A DNA stretch of 64,000 nt. Origin: Helicobacter felis ATCC 49179 (GTDB lineage: Bacteria; Campylobacterota; Campylobacteria; Campylobacterales; Helicobacteraceae). The first letter of the stretch is position 1. Every line of letters starts with the position of its first letter. The notes below the pieces were generated by a model. That model made no database searches, had not been told where the DNA came from, and saw only the letters and a program-made list of their open reading frames with translations. Positions 28,239-38,414 of this stretch are shown here, one piece after another. Made by a program: the position numbers and the translations under genes. The DNA is taken from contig NC_014810.2 of assembly GCF_000200595.1 (NCBI RefSeq), forward strand, positions 124,001-188,000, in the 5' to 3' direction.

Positions 28239-29866
28239 CTAGTTAGCAAGCGCCCCTAAACCCTCACAACACACATTGGTGAAATGAAACCAAAACGCGC
28301 TTTCATAGACATTTGGATTGCGCCACACACGGCAATGAAACCCGATGGAAAAATCCTCAAAAGGGAGTTTACGCGCCACAACTAAGGCTAAAATTTCTGC
28401 CCGCATTTTAAGCACCATGATTTTAAAGCCTTCTTTGGCTTCTAGCATGGTTTCTTCAGGCTCAAGCGTTCTAAAGCTTTGAGTAGAAAAGTCTGCCACA
28501 ACTTTAGCCCCTAGCTCTTGGCTAAAATCATCGTTAGTGGGCACAAAATATACAATCTGCCGATCGTGATAATTAGCCTCTTTTAAGTAGGCGATGAGTT
28601 TGATTGGGTCGTAATGATAAGTTTCTTTAAGCTTTTGAATCTCCACTTCTGGCTCAGGTAAATTTAATAGAGTTGTGGGGACTTCCTGTTGATTTGTTCC
28701 ATTAGAAGTAAAGCTATAAAGGGTGTCAGGTCTGGGCTCAAGGTAGCGCGCTTGCACAGCATTACAAAGATTTTCATAATCTTTAGGGCAGTGTTTATGG
28801 TTGCGTTGGGCTATCATCTTATCCCGCTGTGCCCTCTCTTTAAACATCCCTGCGTAGGGCATATAGGCTTTAGGGCGACAAACCTGCATTAAATCCTCCA
28901 CTCCTTTAAAAGCACCCTTTAAATTGCGCTTTAAAATACTCTCTTGTTCTGCGTGGCTGTAATTTTCAAAGCAGAGAGGAAAACCACTCGCTCCCCCAGC
29001 AAAGGCACTACACAATAGGCTTAAATTTTGGGGCAAAATGTATTGGTTTAAAAAATTGCTATCCACACTCAAAATGATTTCATGCCCTTCTAGGCACAAA
29101 TACAGCCCGCTATCATCTCTAAAATCCCCGGATTTAAGCAGTGCAAGTTGCGCGCTCTCAGAGACTTGATAAATCTGCTTAAAATCTAAGGGGATCACAT
29201 TCTTAAAGCCTAAATTTTGCAAGCCTTTCTGTGTGCTTTTGGAGTCAAAATTAGCGCAAATGATCAATGTATCTTTACTGACTAACTCTAAAGTTTGAGG
29301 GCTGAGGTGATCGGGGTGGTTGTGAGAGATATAGATCAAATCCGCTTCTTGCAAGGCCTGCAGAGCTTGCTCAGAGCTAGGATGGGCATGCCACCACCCA
29401 GTTAGAAACGCTGACCCTAGTAGCCATGGATCGGTTAAAATGTGCAACCCTCCGCCATAAAGGGATACACAGGCATGGTTGTGGTAACGCAGGCTAAAAT
29501 TGCCTCTTGTGGTGGGTTTAAAGGGGTTGTGCAAATTGCTGGGTTTGTATAGGGTTAGGGTATTGTTTTTATGAGTATAGGTGGTAGGATCGATGGGAGT
29601 TTTGGTGCTCCCATTTTGATAAGTTAAAGTGTTTAAATCAAGTTTCCAAGAATGCTTGGGGCAGGCAAGTTCCCCCCCCCCCCCCCGCAGGGGCGCAAAC
29701 ATCCACCCATGTGATCGCAACGATCATCAATGAGCCAAACTACTTTGCCCTGTTCTAACTTGGCATAGTAGCCCCCCTCTAGGGCGTGGACACCATCTTG
29801 CAGGCTTGGCAACTCTAGGGCTAAAACCTCTTGTTTGGCTTCAAACGCCCCTAAGTGCTCTAGCAT
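28239..29866 (-). CDS. CMP-N-acetylneuraminate hydroxylase (CMAH)-like Rieske/MBL-fold protein, phase-variable, out of frame here
   Basis: Two frames joined at a G15 tract encode one protein. Residues 1-60 hold the first Rieske half (RCDHMGGCLRP: Cys50, His52). After the tract comes ACPKHSWKLDL (Cys68, His71), then a metallo-beta-lactamase-fold domain with ISHNHPDHLS. Downstream blocks closely match animal CMAH as I remember it: TDPWLLGSAFLTGWW, EADLIYISH, FAGGASGFPLCF, CRPKAYMPYAGMF, FSIGFHCRVWRNP. With G15 translation stops after 77 residues; 13 or 16 G restores a protein of 541-542 residues, near the animal length. CMAH converts CMP-Neu5Ac to CMP-Neu5Gc; whether this homologue does is unknown, and no sialic-acid synthesis genes are in the window. 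ATG 29866 overlaps the dnaK stop (TAATG), so it is a chaperone-operon passenger. Confidence 0.85.
29672..29686 (-). repeat. G15 homopolymer tract inside the CMAH-like gene
   Basis: Fifteen consecutive C on the plus strand, between the two Rieske half-motifs. The number 15 leaves the reading frame off; lengths congruent to 1 modulo 3 put it on. A coding-region tract of this kind is a classical contingency-locus switch. Confidence 0.95.
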
Positions 29867-31728
29867 TACTCCACCTCAGCGTCAATCACATCTTCATCTT
29901 TTTTTGCAGACTGAGGATTTTTCTCCTTTTGCATCATCGCTTCGGTGAGCTTTTTGGATGCCTCAGCTAGGGCTTTGATTTTACCCTCGACCTCTTCTTT
30001 AGTGGCGTTCTCATTTTTAACACTTGCCTCTAAGTCGCTCAAAGCGTTTTGGATTTTTTCCACTTCGCCAGCCTCTAAATTGGCTTTATGCTCTTCAAGA
30101 CCTTTTTTGGTTTCATGCGCCAAACTCTCGGCCTGGTTTTTGAGCTCCACCACAGCTTTACGGCGGGTGTCCTCTTCTTTGTGCAACTCTGCGTCTTTAA
30201 CCATTTTTTCAATTTCGCTATCGCTCAAGCCGCTAGAACCGGTGATCCTGATTTCTTGGGATTTACCAGTATTTTTATCCTTAGCAGAAACGGTTAAAAT
30301 CCCGTTTGCGTCAATGTCAAAGGTAACCTCAATTTGAGGGATACCTCTTGGTTGAGGGGAGATGCCAGTTAGATCAAATTTACCCAGAGATTTATTGTCC
30401 TTAGCAAATTCGCGCTCACCCTGTAAAACTAAGATAGACACGGCGGGTTGGTTATCCTCAGCGGTAGAAAAAATCTGCGCCTTTTTAGCTGGAATGGTGG
30501 TGCCCTTTTCAATGACCTTAGTCATCACCCCGCCTAAAGTTTCAATACCCAAACTTAAAGGGATAACATCAAGCAGTAAGACATCTTTCACATCACCCTT
30601 TAATACGCCTGCTTGGATACTTGCCCCCACAGCCACGACCTCATCAGGGTTAACAGATTTATTTAACTCTTTATTGATAAAGCTTTTGACGCGTTCTTGC
30701 ACTTTGGGGATGCGCGTAGAGCCACCCACCATCACCACTTCAGCAATGTCGCCACGGCTTAAACCCGCATCTTGGATCACGCTATCAATTTTTTTAATGG
30801 TGTCTTCAATCAAATCATCAATCAAGCTCTCAAACTTAGCACGGCTGATCTTTTTGACCAAGTGTTTAGGACCGCTGGCATCTGCGGTGATAAAGGGCAG
30901 GTTAATTTCGCTCTCTTGAGCCGAACTTAATTCCTTTTTGGCGTTTTCGCTAGCTTCTTTCAAGCGTTGCAACGCCATGATGTCTTTTTTAATGTCGATG
31001 CCATTCTCGCTCTCAAACTCTTTGGCGATAAAATCAATGATGCGGTTATCAAAGTCATCTCCACCCAAGAAAGCATCCCCCCCAGTGGCTAGCACTTCTA
31101 CGACATTATCCCCAGTTTCAAGCACAGTAACATCAAAAGTCCCCCCACCCAAATCATAAACCATGATTTTTTCAGACTCTTTCTTATCAAGCCCATAAGC
31201 CAGTGCCGCTGAAGTGGGCTCGTTGATGATACGCAACACATTCAAGCCTGCAATGGTGCCGGCCTCTTTGGTGGCTTTTCTTTGGCTGTCATTAAAATAA
31301 GCAGGCACGGTGATCACCGCTTCGCTCACAGATTCACCCAAATAACTCTCTGCGTCCTCTTTGAGTTTCATTAAAATTTTGGCTGAGATTTCTTGGGGAG
31401 TGTAAATTTTATCTGCAATTTCCACCGCACAAGCCCCGTTACGATCCACGATTTTATAGGGCAGGCGTTTTTTAGCTTCTTGGGCTTTATCCTCATTGCT
31501 CATCAAGCCCATGATTCGTTTGATCGAATAGATTGTTTTCTCTGGGTTGGTAACCGCTTGGCGTTTGGCACTCTCGCCCACTAAGATTTCACCCTTATCA
31601 GTGAAAGCCACCACTGAGGGGGTTGTATTTTTACCCTCTTTGTTGGCGATAATCTTTGCCTCATTGCCCTCATAAACCGCCATCGCGGAGTTTGTTGTTC
31701 CTAAGTCAATACCAATGACTTTTGCCAT
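29866..31728 (-). CDS. dnaK: Chaperone DnaK (Hsp70)
   Basis: A 620-residue canonical Hsp70. Nucleotide-binding motifs: [14 protein letters not shown] at the N-terminus, phosphate-2 [14 protein letters not shown], adenosine loop [14 protein letters not shown]. The substrate-binding domain follows from about residue 390, with a lid ending in acidic [10 protein letters not shown]. It acts with DnaJ and GrpE in protein folding. It sits third in the hrcA-grpE-dnaK operon, 22 bases after grpE. The stop overlaps the start of the CMAH-like gene. Confidence 0.99.
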   Translation of the reverse strand: MAKVIGIDLGTTNSAMAVYEGNEAKIIANKEGKNTTPSVVAFTDKGEILVGESAKRQAVTNPEKTIYSIKRIMGLMSNEDKAQEAKKRLPYKIVDRNGACAVEIADKIYTPQEISAKILMKLKEDAESYLGESVSEAVITVPAYFNDSQRKATKEAGTIAGLNVLRIINEPTSAALAYGLDKKESEKIMVYDLGGGTFDVTVLETGDNVVEVLATGGDAFLGGDDFDNRIIDFIAKEFESENGIDIKKDIMALQRLKEASENAKKELSSAQESEINLPFITADASGPKHLVKKISRAKFESLIDDLIEDTIKKIDSVIQDAGLSRGDIAEVVMVGGSTRIPKVQERVKSFINKELNKSVNPDEVVAVGASIQAGVLKGDVKDVLLLDVIPLSLGIETLGGVMTKVIEKGTTIPAKKAQIFSTAEDNQPAVSILVLQGEREFAKDNKSLGKFDLTGISPQPRGIPQIEVTFDIDANGILTVSAKDKNTGKSQEIRITGSSGLSDSEIEKMVKDAELHKEEDTRRKAVVELKNQAESLAHETKKGLEEHKANLEAGEVEKIQNALSDLEASVKNENATKEEVEGKIKALAEASKKLTEAMMQKEKNPQSAKKDEDVIDAEVE

Positions 31729-31750
31729 TTTTAGATCCTTTGTGTTGAAT

Positions 31751-32317
31751 TTAATTATTTTTAGCGATGCTCACCATCGCAGGGCGCAACAAGCGTTCTT
31801 TATACTTGTAGCCTTTTTGGAAAACCTCGACAATCTGCCCCTCTTCTTTGTGATCGGCTTGCACATGCATGATCGCATTGTGCAAGTGGGGATCAAAATC
31901 AGAAGCGCACTCCACGCATTCAATGCCATGTTTAGCCAACACCTCATGCATTTTTTGCAAAGTGAGCTCCAAGCCCTCAGAGATGGCACTGCTTCCCTCC
32001 TGCTTGGCACTTTGCAAAGCCGCGTGCAAGGTGTCGATCACGGGCAATAAATCTTGGGCGATCTTTTCATAAGCGTATTCTAGTGCCATCGATTTATCTT
32101 TTTCTAGGCGTTTTTTGACATTTTCAAAATCCGCATGGGTGCGCAAATACAAATCCTGAGCTTCCTTAAATTTGGCTTGGTAGTCGATCGCAGGTTCTTG
32201 TGCAGTTTCTACGGGGCAGGTGTGGGTTTCCTCACAACTTTGATAGTCCGCCTCTTGCTCCACCTGCGAAGCCATGTTTTTTGAATCGTCTTTGTCTTTT
32301 AAACCTATATCTTGCAT
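31751..32317 (-). CDS. grpE: Nucleotide exchange factor GrpE
   Basis: A 188-residue DnaK co-chaperone that ejects ADP. It has an acidic, disordered N-terminus, a long coiled-coil helix ([13 protein letters not shown] region, [19 protein letters not shown]) and a C-terminal beta domain ([33 protein letters not shown]). Its ATG overlaps the hrcA stop (TAATG). Expressed from the hrcA promoter. Confidence 0.97.
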   Translation of the reverse strand: MQDIGLKDKDDSKNMASQVEQEADYQSCEETHTCPVETAQEPAIDYQAKFKEAQDLYLRTHADFENVKKRLEKDKSMALEYAYEKIAQDLLPVIDTLHAALQSAKQEGSSAISEGLELTLQKMHEVLAKHGIECVECASDFDPHLHNAIMHVQADHKEEGQIVEVFQKGYKYKERLLRPAMVSIAKNN

Positions 32318-33126
32318 TAGGATACCTTTCTAATAGAATGATAAAAGCCCTCAAAATCCTGTTCAAGTCCACCCACACAAAACATCTTCATCTCTTCATC
32401 TTGGGTTTTGATCGGGCGCAACACCCCTAAGAATCCTAAGGGTAATATTTTTTCAAAGTGCAAACCTTGTTCTAAATGTCTAAATAGATTCCCCCCTACA
32501 ATCTCCAAAAACAACCCCTCTAGTTTTTTAGAGTTGATGGCTTGTAAGAGTTTTGCCAACACACAGAGTCCAAAGTAAAGTTGCTCTTGGTAGCACGCCT
32601 CTATCTGTTTGGCTAAACTGGTCGCGCACACAGATAGGGCGATGTTTTGAATGGCCTTACATTCTAGCCCGATAAGGTCTTTGATAAATATTTCTAATTT
32701 TTTGTTGTAATGAAGCAACATTTGTGTGCTCTCAAAATCCAAGATTAAGAAACGATCGTTGTGGTTATAGACGGCTTGCAATACCGCTTGTTTATAACGC
32801 TCCACCACACTAAAAATCTCATAGCGTTGGCTCGCTTCTTGTAATTTTTGCAAATCCACTTCTAAGGGCGTGCTTAAATCAAGTTTAGCGCGCCAATAAC
32901 TTTTAAGGGCCCCATTAGTGGGGATACGCCCGCTACTGGTATGGCTTTGGCGCATCGCACCATCATTAGTGAGCATTTTAAAGTAATTGCGGATAGTGGC
33001 CGAAGAAATTTGCGTATCTTGCCTCTCTTTGAGCGCTAAACGCAAACTTTCAGAACCCACAGGCGCGTGGCTATCTAAATAGGTTTTAATAAACGCTTCT
33101 AAGAGCCACTCTTTTTTAACACCCAT
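32317..33126 (-). CDS. hrcA: Heat-inducible transcription repressor HrcA
   Basis: A 269-residue repressor with the N-terminal winged-helix region ([50 protein letters not shown]), the conserved HrcA signature. It binds CIRCE elements to repress chaperone operons. A CIRCE-like inverted repeat lies 52-78 bases upstream of its start, so the operon is very likely autoregulated. AGGAAA-type ribosome site (GAAAGGAAACC) precedes ATG. Confidence 0.96.
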   Translation of the reverse strand: MGVKKEWLLEAFIKTYLDSHAPVGSESLRLALKERQDTQISSATIRNYFKMLTNDGAMRQSHTSSGRIPTNGALKSYWRAKLDLSTPLEVDLQKLQEASQRYEIFSVVERYKQAVLQAVYNHNDRFLILDFESTQMLLHYNKKLEIFIKDLIGLECKAIQNIALSVCATSLAKQIEACYQEQLYFGLCVLAKLLQAINSKKLEGLFLEIVGGNLFRHLEQGLHFEKILPLGFLGVLRPIKTQDEEMKMFCVGGLEQDFEGFYHSIRKVS

Positions 33127-33153
33127 GGTTTCCTTTCTTAAAAATTTGGGCGC

Positions 33154-33204
33154 AGTATAGCATAAATTTTACAAAATTTAGCATTCTTTTTAAAATATTG
33201 CTAA
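33154..33204 (-). promoter_or_regulatory. hrcA promoter with CIRCE-like operator
   Basis: On the minus strand a TATACT -10 box with an extended TGC lies at 33154-33159, about 30 bases before the hrcA start. Directly upstream, at 33178-33204, is an inverted repeat TTAGCATTC-N9-TATTGCTAA. Compared with the CIRCE consensus TTAGCACTC-N9-GAGTGCTAA it matches eight and seven of nine positions with the exact nine-base spacer. This is the expected HrcA binding site. Confidence 0.8.
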
Positions 33205-33235
33205 AAATATGCCTTTTTTGGGCGTTTAAATCCAA

Positions 33236-33268
33236 AACTTGATACAAGTTATATCAACTTATATAAGT
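33236..33268. promoter_or_regulatory. Nested palindromes upstream of the hrcA promoter
   Basis: Three interlocking inverted repeats: AACTTG-ATA-CAAGTT (33236-33250), AAGTT-ATATC-AACTT (33246-33260) and the perfect 12-mer ACTTATATAAGT (33257-33268). They share arms, so an array of sites for a dimeric repressor is likely. HspR co-represses this operon together with HrcA in H. pylori, and these repeats are possible HspR sites (inference). No gene occupies 33127-33349. Confidence 0.5.
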
Positions 33269-33349
33269 AATTTTACTAAAAATTCTTACCATAAATAGCA
33301 AGTATTAAGGGTGTAAACCTCAATGCAAACCCCCTCCTACTTTTAAAAA

Positions 33350-33859
33350 TCACTTGATGATTTTAGAGATGGCTTTAAAACTAGGGTGTGTGTAGGTGCG
33401 CATGGCCTCAAAAGCGACAATTTCACTAGAGAGAATCCTAGCCCCCAAGCTTCTTAGATGATCTAGGGCTAATTGCTTATTGCTCTGATCCCTAGAACTG
33501 GTGCAATCGGCTAAAAGTGTGGGGGTAAAGCCCGCTTTTAAAAAATCTTGGGCGGTTTGCAAGACACAAACATGCGCTTCAATGCCCAGTATAAAAAGGG
33601 GCGCGCCCTGTGGGATTTTATCTTGCAAAGCCTCATAAGCACTAAAGGCTTGCTTTTGTTCAACACTAAAGGGGTATTTAGCCAGCGCACTTAGAGTTGT
33701 GCCCAACTTGTCGGGGTTTTGTTCTGTGGCTAGAATGGGAAATTTTAATTCTTTGGCGATTTCTAAGAATTTGAGACAATTAGTCAAAAGCGCGTCTTTT
33801 TGGGACATCACAGGAAAAAGTTTTTCTTGAATGTCAATAAGAATCACATGGGGGGTCAT
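33350..33859 (-). CDS. Isochorismatase-family cysteine hydrolase
   Basis: A 169-residue single-domain hydrolase. The family triad is visible: Asp in VILIDIQEKLF, Lys in VEQKQAFSAY, and Cys in GIEAHVCVLQTA with the preceding cis-peptide-type region. It resembles YcaC-type proteins rather than nicotinamidases, lacking their metal histidines in an obvious form. ATG 33859 is supported by GGAG six bases upstream; the much longer frame back to 34114 merely overlaps truA. Substrate unknown. It lies 44 bases after truA. Confidence 0.85.
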   Translation of the reverse strand: MTPHVILIDIQEKLFPVMSQKDALLTNCLKFLEIAKELKFPILATEQNPDKLGTTLSALAKYPFSVEQKQAFSAYEALQDKIPQGAPLFILGIEAHVCVLQTAQDFLKAGFTPTLLADCTSSRDQSNKQLALDHLRSLGARILSSEIVAFEAMRTYTHPSFKAISKIIK

Positions 33860-33903
33860 AGCAAGCTCCTTAAAATAAGATAAAGGATTGTAATTGACCT
33901 GCA

Positions 33904-34644
33904 TTAAGTGATTGCAAATGGCGGGTAAGCGACACGTGCCAAATAAAGCCCTTGTGGGGGGGCTAAAAGGTGATGATGGCGCGCGCGCGTGGCAATTTGG
34001 GCTTTTAAATCCTCTAGGGATAATTTGCCTAAAGAGTGCGCCAAAGCCGCGCTTACCATCAAGCGTACTTGCGCGCGCAAAAAAGAGGGGGCGCGTATTG
34101 CTATGACTATGCATGGGTGGTTGTATAGGACGCGCTGATAAACCTTTGTACTATGAATCGTGCGCTGTGTGTGCCGTGTTTCGCGTTTGCAAAAGAATTT
34201 AAAATCATGTGTGCCTACAAAGAGATTTAGGGCTTCTTGAATAAGCTTAAGAGGTCCATAGGCACAATGGGCGATAAAACGGCTTAAAAAGGGAGAGGGG
34301 GGTATGTTCGTGCATATATAGCGATAGAGTCGCCAAGTGGCGTCAAAGCGCGGATGAAAATCTAGGGGGACTTCTTGTATACCTTTACACAAAATAGGGG
34401 CAGGCAGTTTAGGGGGGAGATGTCTTTGCAGGGTTTGTAGGCTTAAAGGCGTGCTAAAAGAAATCACTTGGCAGAGGGCATGCACTCCCCTATCTGTGCG
34501 CCCGGCACATAAAATGGGGCTAGAAATCCCTAATTTTAATAGCGCACTCTCAAGCGCGCCCTCTACACTGGGCAAATTGGGCTGTTTGGCATAGCCATAA
34601 AAGGCACTCCCATCATAGGCCAAGAGCATTTGAAAACGCCCCAT
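33904..34644 (-). CDS. truA: tRNA pseudouridine synthase A
   Basis: A 246-residue enzyme modifying tRNA positions 38-40. The catalytic aspartate is in AGRTDRGVHAL, with the flanking YDGSAFYGYAKQP and RAPSFLRAQVRLMV segments. ATG 34644 overlaps the stop of the upstream lptF-like gene (TAATG); the frame extends further up but only inside that gene. Order truA-lptF-pcm-nrdB matches H. pylori as I recall it. Confidence 0.94.
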   Translation of the reverse strand: MGRFQMLLAYDGSAFYGYAKQPNLPSVEGALESALLKLGISSPILCAGRTDRGVHALCQVISFSTPLSLQTLQRHLPPKLPAPILCKGIQEVPLDFHPRFDATWRLYRYICTNIPPSPFLSRFIAHCAYGPLKLIQEALNLFVGTHDFKFFCKRETRHTQRTIHSTKVYQRVLYNHPCIVIAIRAPSFLRAQVRLMVSAALAHSLGKLSLEDLKAQIATRARHHHLLAPPQGLYLARVAYPPFAIT

Positions 34645-35690
34645 TAGTAAGAACACACCACCTTGTAGCGGTAAAGCCAATAAGAACCCAACATCCACAC
34701 AATGGGCAGGCTAATTGTGCCCACTAGAGGGAAATCTTGACTGATGATGTGCATGAGCAAAAAATAGATACCCGTAGTAATGAGAACATAGACATAGGAG
34801 AGATTCTTAGCATAGCGCGGATTAGCGATCCCAAATAAAGGGATGCAAAATAGGCTGGCTAAAGGGAAAAGGGCGACTAAAATGGCTTGAGTGAAACGGC
34901 GTTGTTGGTGCGCATTGGGGTGGGCTCCAAAAGCTTTTCCCCAATACCCTATAAAATCATGCCCATACAAATACGCCGCATCCTTGCGCTCAGAGAGAGC
35001 GGGTTTATTTTTTAAAATAAGTTCTTTAAAATGCACTTTGCGCACCTGCCCTTTGGCCGCAAAATACGCATTACCATGGTCTAATTCCAACTCAAAGAGT
35101 CCATTTTGATTGCGGATACGCCCCTCTTTGGCGATAATAAAACTCTCTGTGCTCAAGCCACTATGTGAGAAAAGCACCAAATCGCCAAAAACTCCGTTCT
35201 GACTCTTGCCCACATATACTAGCCAATCGCCCAGCTTTTGCCCAAATTCCCCCGCTTGGATATTCACATCGACTCGTTCTTTTTTATCGCGCAAAAAGGA
35301 GTAATACGCACTCTTGGAGGCGGGCACCAAGATCAAAGAAAACACCAATAAGAGCGCGCTCACTACCAAACAAAGGGGCAAAAACGCGCGCACAATTTGC
35401 CTAGGAGCTATACCTAAAGAGAAAAAGACCAAAAGCTCATGGTCGTAGGATAAGCGTGCCAAGCCGATCACACAAGCCCCAAAAAAGGTAATGGGGATGA
35501 TGAAAAAGAGAGTTCCGGGCAAAAGATAAAAATAAAGTTGCAAAAGGTCTAGCGCACTTAGTTTGACCACAAGTGTTACAGTGGCGATGCTAATGAGCAT
35601 CACAATGGAGGCAATAAAGAAAAGAACGATAAAAAAAGAGAAAAAGACCTGACCTGCCGCGTTGAGCATGTAGTTTTTAGCGATTTGCAC
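34644..35690 (-). CDS. LptF/LptG-family lipopolysaccharide export permease
   Basis: A 348-residue inner-membrane protein with three N-terminal and three C-terminal hydrophobic helices flanking a periplasmic domain, the YjgP/YjgQ layout (LLQLYFYLLPGTLFFIIPIT, YGLARLSYDHELLVFFSLG-like segments). LptF/G with LptB move lipopolysaccharide from the inner membrane to the LptA bridge. Initiation is at GTG 35690. Epsilonproteobacterial paralogues are hard to tell apart, so no symbol is given. Confidence 0.88.
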   Translation of the reverse strand: MQIAKNYMLNAAGQVFFSFFIVLFFIASIVMLISIATVTLVVKLSALDLLQLYFYLLPGTLFFIIPITFFGACVIGLARLSYDHELLVFFSLGIAPRQIVRAFLPLCLVVSALLLVFSLILVPASKSAYYSFLRDKKERVDVNIQAGEFGQKLGDWLVYVGKSQNGVFGDLVLFSHSGLSTESFIIAKEGRIRNQNGLFELELDHGNAYFAAKGQVRKVHFKELILKNKPALSERKDAAYLYGHDFIGYWGKAFGAHPNAHQQRRFTQAILVALFPLASLFCIPLFGIANPRYAKNLSYVYVLITTGIYFLLMHIISQDFPLVGTISLPIVWMLGSYWLYRYKVVCSY

Positions 35691-35692
35691 GC

Positions 35693-36325
35693 CTAAACCC
35701 CTCTTTCAACCCCGCTTACAATGGGGACAAAGAGACATTGATCGAGCACACTCTCCACAATCAAAACCCCGTTCTTTTTAACAAAACGGGTGATCTGCTG
35801 GCTTTGCTGATTGCCAATGGGCGCGACTAATAACCCCCCCTCTTCTAACTGCGCGCTCAAAGCTTGGGGGATGGCTGGAATACAAGCTGAGAGCAAGATT
35901 CGATCGTAGGGGGCGTATTGCTCCCAGCCCTGTTGCCCATCGCCTAATTTGGTGTGGATGTTGGTAACTTTGAGTTTTCTAAAACGCTCTTTGGCTTCTA
36001 ATAGGAGTTTTTCAATGCGCTCAATGGTGAAAACCCGCCTAAAGAGTTTGGAGAGCACCATCGCTTGATACCCGCTTCCACAGCCGATCTCTAGCACGCT
36101 ATCCACTTGATAGGGCTGTAAGAATTGCGTCATCTTAGCCACGGTTAAAGGGGAGCTGATAAATTGATCTGCGCCCATGGGAAGAGCGTCTAGGGTATAG
36201 GCAAGTTGTTTAGAGGGGACAAATTCTGCGCGGGGGATCGCACAAATTGCCTCTTTAATGGGAGCTTCTAGGGGGAAGTGCTTGGCGATGTCTGCGCACA
36301 TGTGCGCGTTTTGGATGCGGTGCAT
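35693..36325 (-). CDS. pcm: Protein-L-isoaspartate O-methyltransferase
   Basis: A 210-residue SAM-dependent repair enzyme that methylates L-isoaspartyl residues in damaged proteins. Motif I reads [19 protein letters not shown], with the family's [14 protein letters not shown] and [15 protein letters not shown] 36325 overlaps the nrdB stop (ATGA); TTG 36328 one codon earlier is possible. Confidence 0.95.
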   Translation of the reverse strand: MHRIQNAHMCADIAKHFPLEAPIKEAICAIPRAEFVPSKQLAYTLDALPMGADQFISSPLTVAKMTQFLQPYQVDSVLEIGCGSGYQAMVLSKLFRRVFTIERIEKLLLEAKERFRKLKVTNIHTKLGDGQQGWEQYAPYDRILLSACIPAIPQALSAQLEEGGLLVAPIGNQQSQQITRFVKKNGVLIVESVLDQCLFVPIVSGVERGV

Positions 36326-37368
36326 CAAAAGCCCTCAAAACTCAAACTGCCCTTAGAGTAATTGCTCACCCTAGCCTCAAAGAAGTTTGAGCGTTGGCTA
36401 TTAAAGCTAGAGAATTGATCCACCCAGCGCATGGGGTGCTTGGTGTGGTAGATTTTAGGCAAGCCAATAGCATGCAAGCGCGTGTCTGCAAGATATTCGA
36501 TGTAAGCGCGCAGAGTAACAGGGTTGAGGTCTAAAATCTCGCCTTGAGTGATGACTCTCCCCCAAGTGCTCTCTAAATCCACCGCCTCTTTAAACATCTC
36601 TAAAATTTCCTCTACTAGGTCTTTGCTAAAGAGATCGGGGCGTTCTTTCTTAAGAGTATGGATCATGCTCTGAAAGAGGGCTAAGTGTGTAACCTCATCG
36701 CGCTGGATAAAGCGAATCATCTGCGCAGAACCTAGCATTTTCCCACTTCTAGCTAGCGCGTAAAAAAAGCTAAAACCGCTATAAAAATAAATGCCCTCTA
36801 AGATTTGATTGGCCACAAGGGCTTTGAGCAAATTGCGCTCTGTTTGGGTGTGTGCCAAATCCATATAAACCTGCGCCACGCAGTCATTTTTATTTTTCAA
36901 TGCCTCATCGGTGCGCCACATTTCATAAATCTCATCGCTATTAGCACTGATACTCTCCACCATTACCGCATAACTATGGCTGTGCAAGGCTTCTTCGTAG
37001 GCTTGGCGCACCAAACACAGATTAATTTCTGGGGAAGTGATGAAAGGGTTGATATTATCAATCAAGTTATTAGTCTGCAGGCTATCCATAAAAATAAGCT
37101 GGGCTAGGGCGCGATCGTAGCCGATTTTTTCTTGCGTGCTGAGTTTAAGATAGTGGGTTTTATCCCCATGCATGCTCACTTCTTCTGGAAACCATGTATT
37201 GTGTAACATCGTTTTCCATATCTTATGCGCCCATTGGTATTTGATCTGGTTGAGATCGAACATGCCTGTAGGGTTGCCTCCAAAAATGCGGCGATCTTTA
37301 GCAGGTTCTGCAGATTGAGGATTGTAAATTTTTTTGCGTCCAAGAGACCCATTCGTTTCTTTTTGCAT
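36325..37368 (-). CDS. nrdB: Ribonucleotide reductase class I beta subunit
   Basis: A 347-residue R2 protein that holds the di-iron tyrosyl radical cofactor. Iron ligands appear in [19 protein letters not shown] (Glu, His, and the radical Tyr in the SHSYAV context) and [11 protein letters not shown] (Glu, His). The C-terminal tail that docks on NrdA ends in a phenylalanine (SLSFEGF). It makes deoxyribonucleotides with NrdA, not in this window. First gene of the nrdB-pcm-lptF-truA operon. Confidence 0.97.
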   Translation of the reverse strand: MQKETNGSLGRKKIYNPQSAEPAKDRRIFGGNPTGMFDLNQIKYQWAHKIWKTMLHNTWFPEEVSMHGDKTHYLKLSTQEKIGYDRALAQLIFMDSLQTNNLIDNINPFITSPEINLCLVRQAYEEALHSHSYAVMVESISANSDEIYEMWRTDEALKNKNDCVAQVYMDLAHTQTERNLLKALVANQILEGIYFYSGFSFFYALARSGKMLGSAQMIRFIQRDEVTHLALFQSMIHTLKKERPDLFSKDLVEEILEMFKEAVDLESTWGRVITQGEILDLNPVTLRAYIEYLADTRLHAIGLPKIYHTKHPMRWVDQFSSFNSQRSNFFEARVSNYSKGSLSFEGF

Positions 37369-37418
37369 AGCACATCCTAAAAGTTGATTTGGGTTTCCCC
37401 GTTATAACATGAGTTAGT

Positions 37419-38414
37419 TTAAAGCCCCGCGAGTTTTAAAATCTTAGCCGTGAGCGCGCTAATGGGGATATTTTTAAGCTGATCTAGGGCTATTCTTTGC
37501 AAATGCGCTTCTTGTAAATCCTGCACGCTTGCTTGATACACCTGTGCGCGCACGCGGTATTTAGTGTAGCTATGGCGCACTTGACCTAGAAAGGGTAGAG
37601 GGGTTATTTCTTGATTTTTCAGTAGCGGGATTTGATAAAGATGGGCATAAAGCCCCTCATCTTTATAGCTCAAATAAATATGCCCCTTTTGCACACAGAT
37701 TCCACAAAGTAAACTTAGAGGAACGCTAGGGTTTTTTTTAGCAAGGCTAAACTCTTGAATGTTATTTTTGCCCTGACATGCAAAACTCAAGGGACATAAA
37801 TGGCATTGAGGGGTTTTCGTGCACACCAACGCCCCCAAATCGATGAGGGCTTGGTTGTGATCAAAAGGGTTATTTGTATTGAGCCAAGCATCCGCTTTGC
37901 TCTGCAAAAGAGAGGCCAATCCCTTTTGTTTAGGCGTGATAGCAAAAAAGCGCAACAACACCCTAGCCACATTGGCATCCACCACCCCCACTCCCTCTTT
38001 AAATCCAAAACATAGCACCGCGCGCGCGCTATAATCCCCCACCCCGGGCAGAGCGCGTAGAAGCTTGTAATCTTTGGGCAAGTTGCCCCCGTATAATTGT
38101 GCGCATATCTGCGCGCTTTTGTGCAAATTCTTAGCCCTTGTGTAGTAACCCAAACCCTTCCATAATAATAACACCTGATCTAGGGGGGCTAGGGCTAGAG
38201 CCTTGAGGGTAGGGAACACCTTCAAAAAGGGGTCAAAAAATCGTTCCAAAACCACGCCAATTTGTGTTTGTTGGGACATGATTTCAGAGATATAGACCTC
38301 ATAGGGCGCGTTAGGACCATGCAAATGGCGGATGGGCATATCTTTACGCCCGCAGCACTCATACCATTCTAGCAGTGCCTCGTGCGCCCTATTTTCTTTG
38401 TTGGAATCTGACAT
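37419..38414 (-). CDS. mutY: A/G-specific adenine glycosylase MutY
   Basis: A 331-residue repair enzyme removing A mispaired with 8-oxoG. It has the helix-hairpin-helix LRALPGVGDYSARAVL, the catalytic Asp in VVDANVARVLLRF, and a [4Fe-4S] cluster spaced C-x5-C-x2-C-x5-C (CTKTPQCHLCPLSFAC). A C-terminal NUDIX-like domain follows. I chose ATG 38414 because the family's WYECCGRKDMPIRH block follows soon after; there is no clear ribosome site, and longer starts overlap the glycosyltransferase gene. It overlaps that gene's end by 26 bases. Confidence 0.92.
   Translation of the reverse strand: MSDSNKENRAHEALLEWYECCGRKDMPIRHLHGPNAPYEVYISEIMSQQTQIGVVLERFFDPFLKVFPTLKALALAPLDQVLLLWKGLGYYTRAKNLHKSAQICAQLYGGNLPKDYKLLRALPGVGDYSARAVLCFGFKEGVGVVDANVARVLLRFFAITPKQKGLASLLQSKADAWLNTNNPFDHNQALIDLGALVCTKTPQCHLCPLSFACQGKNNIQEFSLAKKNPSVPLSLLCGICVQKGHIYLSYKDEGLYAHLYQIPLLKNQEITPLPFLGQVRHSYTKYRVRAQVYQASVQDLQEAHLQRIALDQLKNIPISALTAKILKLAGL

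Noticed and set aside
33904-34114. Isochorismatase-family gene beginning at 34114
   Set aside because: The extra 85 codons lie antisense-phase within truA and resemble noncoding translation; ATG 33859 has a proper ribosome site.
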